A stretch of DNA of 31,127 nt from DATJSN01 sp035504095 (lineage in GTDB: Bacteria; Planctomycetota; Phycisphaerae; WQYP01), in NCBI GenBank assembly GCA_035504095.1, contig DATJSN010000076.1, positions 1-31,127 of the forward strand, read 5' to 3'. The notes below the pieces were generated by a model. That model was not told the DNA's origin and did no database searches. It saw only the letters and a program-made list of their open reading frames with translations. The translations under genes and the position numbers were made by a program. This document shows positions 26,628 through 31,127 of the stretch, one piece after another; the first letter of the stretch is position 1, and each line of letters opens with the position of its first letter.

Positions 26628-26738
26628 CCAAATTTCCTGCTATGCGCTCTTGACTTTTGCACCCCCGGAAGTTCCATGAAAAAATTACTTGCTCGCCAAA
26701 CGCTTGGATTCCCTCCGGCGAATTGTTAGCATTAGCCT

Positions 26739-26793
26739 AGGTTCTTGTTTAAAGTCCGTCAGACAACGCATCGGACGCTTTAAACGAAAACCT
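26739..26793. other. Long hairpin in front of the TPR gene
   Basis: AGGTT-ctt-GTTTAAAG...TCCG pairs with CGGA...CTTTAAAC-gaa-AACCT over 55 bases, with a 2-base bulge and one symmetrical loop. It ends 23 bases before the TPR start codon, so it may be a leader structure or another small palindromic repeat. It does not match the four larger elements. Confidence 0.45.
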
Positions 26794-26816
26794 CGGTCTT
26801 GGGAGTCGAAACCGTC

Positions 26817-28163
26817 ATGAGCGACTGGCAGGAAGCTGAGCAGCGCGTCGAGCGGGCTCACGAATATTATGAACGCGGCCGGTGGGAAGAAGCTCTTTCA
26901 GAACTCCGACAAGCGATTGAAATCAACCCCAACATCAGCGCCTGGTATTTCAATCTCGGTCTTACTCTGGACATGATGGAGCGCTTTGAAGAAGCGCTTA
27001 CCGCGTATCGCAGGGCGCTGGAAATTGATCCATTGGATATCGAATCGCTCAACGCCGCCGGCGCTGATTGCACGCGCCTTGGCAAATTCCATCAGGCCAT
27101 CGAATACTTCGAAAAAGTCGAGAAAAACGACGCGAGCTATGAACCCTGCTATTGCAACAGGATCGTGGCCTATTCCGAACTTGGCGAACATGAACGGGCC
27201 GAGGAAATGTTTTATCTGGCCCGCCAATATCGGGAAAAATGCCCGGTTTGTTTTTACAACATCGGAAATTCTCTTTTCGACCGCGGCAAATACGACAGGG
27301 CGCTCTGGTGCTGGCAACAGGTCCTGGAGCTCGAATCCGAATATCCCCAGGTGCATGCCCGCATGGCCGAGGTTTACTGGGCCAAAGGCCAGTTGCCCGC
27401 GGCACGCCAGCATCTGATCGAAGAATTGCGCGCCGATCCCGGCAATCTGGACACTTTGCTGGACCTGGGCGAACTGCTTATGGAAATGAACCAGCCGGCC
27501 GCGGCCGCGGAAAAATTCCGCCAGGTGCTGGACCTGGAACCCGATGAGTGCACCGCTCATTTCCAGCTTGGTATTCTGGCTGAAAAAGAAAATGACTTCC
27601 GTCTGGCGCTGGAACGCTTTAAATTTGTGTTGCGCCACGACTCGCGTTTTGTCGGCGCCCATCTGAAAATCGCGCGCATTCATCACCAGCTCAAGAACCA
27701 GCCGGAAGCGATGTACCATGCCAATTGTGAACTTTCACAGTCGCAAATCGACAATCAGACGCTACTCGAACTGGGTAATCTGTTGATGGACATGGGACAG
27801 ATCGACTCCGCCCTGACCGCTCTTAGACGCTTGTTGGAACAGGACCGGCGGAATGCCGACGCCCGTCATTCCCTGGCCGTAGCCCTGCTGCTCGCGGGTC
27901 GAATCGACGAGGGGATACAGCAGTGCAAGATGGCACTCAGGATTCAACCCAAGTATATGCTGGCCATGTCTAATCTGACGCTGGCTTATATGAGCAAGCA
28001 CGATTTCGCCCGTGCCCGATATTGGCTCGCCGAAGCCCTTAATATCGCTCCTGATGATGCACAATTGCGGCAGATTCAGCATCGCCTGTGGCTGGAATCG
28101 GTCTGGTATTACTTTTTCCGTATACCCCGGGAAATTATTTTCGCTATTCGCCGTAACAAATAA
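26817..28163 (+). CDS. Twelve-repeat TPR protein
   Basis: A 448-residue protein made almost wholly of 34-residue tetratricopeptide repeats. I count twelve in unbroken register from residue about 5 to 410, with the usual small/aromatic pattern (for example WYFNLGLTLDMMERFEEALTAYRRALEIDP). A basic, aromatic tail (WYYFFRIPREIIFAIRRNK) ends the chain and could touch a membrane. TPR solenoids bind partner proteins; no enzymatic motif is present and no signal peptide is seen. The ATG at 26817 is preferred over a TTG at 26799, though the ribosome site (GGGAG, 12 bases away) is weak. Together with the zinc-ribbon gene it is enclosed by inverted copies of the 280-bp element. The partner is unknown. 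Confidence 0.85.
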   Translation: MSDWQEAEQRVERAHEYYERGRWEEALSELRQAIEINPNISAWYFNLGLTLDMMERFEEALTAYRRALEIDPLDIESLNAAGADCTRLGKFHQAIEYFEKVEKNDASYEPCYCNRIVAYSELGEHERAEEMFYLARQYREKCPVCFYNIGNSLFDRGKYDRALWCWQQVLELESEYPQVHARMAEVYWAKGQLPAARQHLIEELRADPGNLDTLLDLGELLMEMNQPAAAAEKFRQVLDLEPDECTAHFQLGILAEKENDFRLALERFKFVLRHDSRFVGAHLKIARIHHQLKNQPEAMYHANCELSQSQIDNQTLLELGNLLMDMGQIDSALTALRRLLEQDRRNADARHSLAVALLLAGRIDEGIQQCKMALRIQPKYMLAMSNLTLAYMSKHDFARARYWLAEALNIAPDDAQLRQIQHRLWLESVWYYFFRIPREIIFAIRRNK

Positions 28164-28201
28164 GGCACGGATTCCCGCGGATCGATATTTGAAAGACTCT
28201 T

Positions 28202-28482
28202 AGAATCTATCTCAAAACATATTGAGGCTGCGACGTCGGCTGCCTGGCCACGAGCCAAGGAGCACCCGACGAGTGGGTATTAAAATACAATACAGCGAGG
28301 AGGTGCGACGCCGGATTCGGAGTCAGGAAGCCTCGTCCCGAAGGGTTTGGCCTCATTAGCGGCCATCTGCGGCGTCATCGCTCCTAGGCGTATTATCTAT
28401 CGAATATAACCTCGTCGCTCTTCCTTGCATCTGGCCACCTGGAGGCCAAACGCGGCTCTCGCTATGTTTTGAGATAGATTCT
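28202..28482 (-). repeat. Palindrome-ended twin-module element II (281 bp)
   Basis: Reverse-complement copy of the element at 25775-26053, agreeing at roughly nine of ten positions by eye. Terminal repeats are AGAATCTATCTCAAAACATA and its perfect complement save one base. The changes cluster in loops and in the spacer by the module B arm. Its last base is also the last base of the stop codon of the DUF1189-like gene, so it sits exactly at that gene's end. Confidence 0.85.
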
Positions 28483-29474
28483 TAGCGCCTCGACGTTTTG
28501 GTTCCGCCAAACAACCGGTTGGCAATCATGGCCGCCCAGATTGCAATGGGTATCGGGCTTAACAAAACCGCTAACTGCAGGAATGTTTCCCATTGGTCGG
28601 TTGCCTGGTTGCCCAGCGAAATGATTTTCAGCGATTCAAGAAAGCAGCTCACGACCAGCACCGGCACCATCACCGCGGTGCCGATGCGATACGCCACGCG
28701 CAACGGCATGCCCAGTCCGCGGCAAACCATCACCGTTATGGGAGCGACAAGTATGATCATTAATACGGACCAGATGGCCTGTTGAAGAAAAAGAAGAAGC
28801 CAGCCCAGGCAGACCGTCAAAAATAAAAACACCAGTCCCATGATGTTTACAATCCTGGTCAGACTCGTTGAATCCAGTGTGACCGGCGGCGTCTGATTCG
28901 CAGAGGGCGCGGCATTGGCCGGCAGGTTAAGTATGACCGCCAGACGCCCTTGAATATCTGCAAGTGAAATAATTTGCGGTTGCTGATACAGCGGGGAATG
29001 AACGACAATATTGCTTTGCGTAACATCTACGTTCATCATCAAATCTCCGTCCGGCGGCGAAATCTTTGCCTGCCCGGATGGATCGATGACCAGTTGAGCA
29101 TTCTCGCCTGTTAGTTCGATAAATTGGCCGGGTTTAGCGCGCGGACCTGTGAAAGAGAGCTTTCCATTGTCCAGAAGCATCGGTGGATAATTGTGATCGT
29201 ATGAAACAGCGAAATCTCGGGCCATGGAGACAAAATTGTTCGCCACGGGAAACAACAAAGTCATGGCCAGAATAATCGACGTAAGCACGGTTACCCAGAA
29301 TAATGCCCAGAACGTAGCCGAATATGGATACATCGCCGACTTGGCCCACCACTCCGGATCCACGATCAATAAAAAAATCCGCTTGAGCAAAAATGGCGCA
29401 CGAGGTGGAACAGGAGGCTGCGATTCCGGCGACTGGGCCGGAGAAATTCCAGATGAATTGGGTGACTGCGTCAT
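28482..29474 (-). CDS. DUF1189-like integral membrane protein
   Basis: A 330-residue protein. A Pro/Ser-rich cytosolic N-terminus (1-27) precedes a membrane segment at about 52-76. A soluble middle part follows (about 80-195), with NYPPMLLDNGKLSFTGP and an AQLVIDPSGQ stretch, the pattern seen in DUF1189 proteins. Three or four further membrane segments lie between about 205 and 325. Function of the family is unknown. GGAG four bases before the ATG supports the start. It lies 35 bp downstream of efp on the same strand and is probably cotranscribed with it. The last base of its stop codon (TAA) coincides with the end of element II, suggesting the element landed on the stop and rebuilt it. Confidence 0.65.
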   Translation of the reverse strand: MTQSPNSSGISPAQSPESQPPVPPRAPFLLKRIFLLIVDPEWWAKSAMYPYSATFWALFWVTVLTSIILAMTLLFPVANNFVSMARDFAVSYDHNYPPMLLDNGKLSFTGPRAKPGQFIELTGENAQLVIDPSGQAKISPPDGDLMMNVDVTQSNIVVHSPLYQQPQIISLADIQGRLAVILNLPANAAPSANQTPPVTLDSTSLTRIVNIMGLVFLFLTVCLGWLLLFLQQAIWSVLMIILVAPITVMVCRGLGMPLRVAYRIGTAVMVPVLVVSCFLESLKIISLGNQATDQWETFLQLAVLLSPIPIAIWAAMIANRLFGGTKTSRR

Positions 29475-29509
29475 GGTACTCCGGGACCGCGTCAGGAATT
29501 TAGAGATTC

Positions 29510-30076
29510 TTAATCATTTACACGGCCAAGATACTCGCCGGTGCGAGTATCCACGCGTACCATGGTACCCTTGTTAATAAAGTCCGGCACATTAATCACC
29601 AGGCCGGTCTCCAGGATTGCATCCTTGCCTACGTTGCTGACCGTGGCGCCTTTGATGCTGGGTGGGCAATCTTTAATTTCCAATTCCACAGTATTGGGCA
29701 ATTCCACGGAAAACGGTTTGCCCTGGTACATGGTGATTTGCACCTGCGTATTGGGTTTGAGGTATTTGACAGCTTCGCCCACTACTTCGCCGGAAAGTTC
29801 CAGTTGTTCATAGTCGCTCAGGTCCATGAAGTGGTGTGTACTAGCTTCGGAATAGAGGTATTCCATGGGCTTTTGTTCCAGAAACGCCTGTTCGAGCGTA
29901 TCGTCAACGCGAAAGCGCTGTTCGATAATGCTTCCGGTCTGCGTATCCTTGAGCTTGACCTGCATGAAGCTGCGCCAGTTTCCCTTGGATACTTTGGCAA
30001 AATCATGGACGACGTAGAGCTTGTTATTGTATTCCACGGCGATGCCGCGCCGAAGATCGATGGCTTTAATGGACAT
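29510..30076 (-). CDS. efp: Translation elongation factor P
   Basis: A 188-residue EF-P with the three expected beta-barrel domains: KOW-like N-terminal (about 1-62), OB (about 65-125) and C-terminal OB (about 130-188, ending in DTRTGEYLGRV). EF-P binds between the P and E sites and rescues ribosomes stalled on polyproline. The tip of the domain I loop reads SKGNW, with Lys31 at the position that is modified in many bacteria; the usual PGKGQA surroundings are absent, so the modification route is unclear. GGAG five bases before the ATG at 30076 decides this start over 30091. The DUF1189-like gene follows after 35 bp, and tRNA-Glu lies upstream on the same strand. Confidence 0.95.
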   Translation of the reverse strand: MSIKAIDLRRGIAVEYNNKLYVVHDFAKVSKGNWRSFMQVKLKDTQTGSIIEQRFRVDDTLEQAFLEQKPMEYLYSEASTHHFMDLSDYEQLELSGEVVGEAVKYLKPNTQVQITMYQGKPFSVELPNTVELEIKDCPPSIKGATVSNVGKDAILETGLVINVPDFINKGTMVRVDTRTGEYLGRVND

Positions 30077-30127
30077 GAAAACTCCGCTCATTTAGGGCCG
30101 CCCGCCGCGGCCGGGACAAAAATACCA

Positions 30128-30200
30128 TGCCCTCATGGGGATTCGAACCCCAGTTACAGGCGTGAAAAGCCCGTGTCCTAGGCCTCTAGACGATGAGGGC
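30128..30200 (-). tRNA. tRNA-Glu (anticodon TTC)
   Basis: A 73-base cloverleaf on the minus strand: acceptor GCCCTCA/TGAGGGC, D-arm with CGTCTAGAGGCCTAGGACA, anticodon loop CTTTTCA, T-arm GGGGTTCGAATCCCC, discriminator A. The CCA end is not encoded. Located about 50 bases upstream of efp on the same strand. Confidence 0.96.
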
Positions 30201-30287
30201 TATAAGAGCACTGCATTATAATGGGCTACTTAACAGCGAACAACTTGGAGTGAAAAAATCAGGGGAAACGGTATATAGGCGCGCATC

Positions 30288-30554
30288 CTATTTTTCAGAA
30301 ACAGTGATCTCTTTTGTATTACGTTCAAAATCGATTATCAGGTCGTATTTCTCACCCCCATCGCGATATATTAATGTAACTGCTTCTAATAAAAGTATGC
30401 CCTCTTCCGATGGTTTTCTGGAATAAAAACGATTGATTTCATTTATTAGCCAACCCTCTTTGCAGGAACCGAGATTACGATTTATTTTTTCCCCTTTAAA
30501 GCATACCGTCCATTGTTCCCCATCAAGTTGAATCGGCAATTTTCTCTCAATCAT
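30288..30554 (-). CDS. Hypothetical 88-residue protein
   Basis: A short, charged protein with no motif I recognise. It has a tryptophan-bearing N-terminal part (LDGEQWTVCFKGEKIN) and alternating hydrophobic strands near the end (LLEAVTLIYRDGGEKYDLIIDF), suggesting a small alpha/beta or beta-sheet fold. There is no signal peptide or membrane segment. The ATG has AAAGGG eight bases upstream. It follows a possible 53-residue frame by 14 bases on the same strand, so the two may be a small operon between tRNA-Glu and tRNA-Arg. The region is AT-rich, and such tRNA-flanked small gene pairs are often recently acquired. Coding status is likely; function is unknown. Confidence 0.55.
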   Translation of the reverse strand: MIERKLPIQLDGEQWTVCFKGEKINRNLGSCKEGWLINEINRFYSRKPSEEGILLLEAVTLIYRDGGEKYDLIIDFERNTKEITVSEK

Positions 30555-30568
30555 ATTCTTGCCCTTTA

Positions 30569-30730
30569 TCAGAATGTTACTTTCAGGCCATCATTAACCG
30601 TCCAGAGTTTTTCAACCCATGGTGCAAGTTCACATCCTTCTGAGCTTGTACGAATTGCTGTGCCCACTATTGTTGGCGTTGTGGCTAATTGCGTCAAGTA
30701 AATAATTACGTTAATAAATGCCGAAGACAC
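30569..30730 (-). CDS. Possible small ORF, 53 residues, GTG start
   Basis: A reading frame from a GTG at 30730 to a TGA at 30569, 14 bases before the next start. The product begins VSSAFINVIIYLTQLATT and ends WTVNDGLKVTF. It resembles a C-terminal piece of a larger protein, so it may instead be the remnant of a broken gene. Support is the close spacing and protein-like composition only; no ribosome site is clear. Confidence 0.3.
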   Translation of the reverse strand: MSSAFINVIIYLTQLATTPTIVGTAIRTSSEGCELAPWVEKLWTVNDGLKVTF

Positions 30731-30962
30731 GCTTCTAACCCATAACGAAACATTGGTCTTAGTTGCTTATGCTTTCAGGGTTCATTAGAGTTGGTGCCTT
30801 TGGTGAAAAAATTGCCCGCGTGGTGGCAAATTTTAGCAGGAAAAACGCTTTTGGGGATTTTCGAGGCAATACTTTTGTAGCCGTTTGCTGTTGTTCGCTT
30901 GCGCAAAAATATCTTATTTTGTAGTCCTTTGTGATATGGTGAATATCAGAACTTACGACAAA

Positions 30963-31036
30963 GCGCTAGTAGCTCAATTGGATAGAGCGTCGGCCTCCGA
31001 AGCCGAAGGTTGTGGGTTCGACTCCCGCCTGGCGCA
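30963..31036 (+). tRNA. tRNA-Arg (anticodon CCG)
   Basis: A 74-base cloverleaf: acceptor GCGCTAG/CTGGCGC with one G-T pair, D-arm AGCTCAATTGGATAGAGC, anticodon loop CTCCGAA, T-arm GTGGGTTCGACTCCCGC, discriminator A. The CCA end is not encoded. Confidence 0.96.
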
Positions 31037-31055
31037 TTTTGGCCACAGGCCAAAA
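31037..31055 (+). terminator. Perfect hairpin directly after tRNA-Arg
   Basis: TTTTGGCC-ACA-GGCCAAAA, an 8-bp perfect stem starting at the base after the discriminator. No T-run follows on the plus strand. It may be a terminator or a 3'-processing signal. Confidence 0.4.
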
Positions 31056-31127
31056 TAGAGCAGGTGAATTTGGAACAGGAGATCAGGAGAGCAAATAAGG
31101 CTGGGGAAAAATAAAGGCTTCCTGTAA

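Noticed and set aside
26898..27719. Long minus-strand frame opposite the TPR gene
   Set aside because: It mirrors a gene with an unbroken series of twelve TPRs; the antisense product has no family features or ribosome site.
1..31127. CRISPR array
   Set aside because: No regularly spaced short direct repeats; the repeats found are palindrome-ended elements or isolated pairs.

Overview
The window looks like part of a chromosome from a Planctomycetota bacterium, most likely a Phycisphaerae-type lineage. This is inferred from the gene families present: a secreted protein with two DUF4159-like domains behind prenyltransferase-type repeats, a two-zinc-ribbon protein next to a 12-TPR protein, a NifA-like GAF/sigma-54 activator, and a lipoprotein of six-hairpin glycosidase type. 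No rRNA or other marker is available to confirm the taxon.

Left third (1-7814), accessory in character: a VapBC-type toxin-antitoxin pair cut by the window edge; a GC-rich minus-strand cluster of cupin, SDR oxidoreductase, FAD/disulfide oxidoreductase and epoxide hydrolase, which looks like an acquired detoxification or redox module; an AT-rich minus-strand gene encoding a single-chain fusion of a DarT-like DNA ADP-ribosyltransferase with a DarG-like macrodomain; and about 0.9 kb of gene-free, repeat-bearing DNA. A 3'-half tRNA relic near 1295-1332 could mark an old integration site.

Middle (7815-18816), more housekeeping in character: a glutamine amidotransferase-like gene overlapping dut, then ftsK/spoIIIE, convergent with the DUF4159 protein. 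A divergent NDUFA9-like SDR, the glycosidase-like lipoprotein and the sigma-54 activator follow.

Right third (18817-31127): putA, an S10 carboxypeptidase-like exported peptidase, a kinase-fold protein, a double zinc-ribbon protein, a TPR protein, a DUF1189-like membrane protein, efp, tRNA-Glu(TTC), two small unknown ORFs and tRNA-Arg(CCG).

The most striking non-coding signal is a family of four palindrome-ended elements in intergenic gaps (18862-19025, 22126-22295, 25775-26053, 28202-28482). Each has terminal inverted repeats and a related inner hairpin module with a conserved purine-rich internal loop. The last two are near-identical inverted copies bracketing the zinc-ribbon and TPR genes. 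The other main highlight is the fused DarT-DarG polypeptide.
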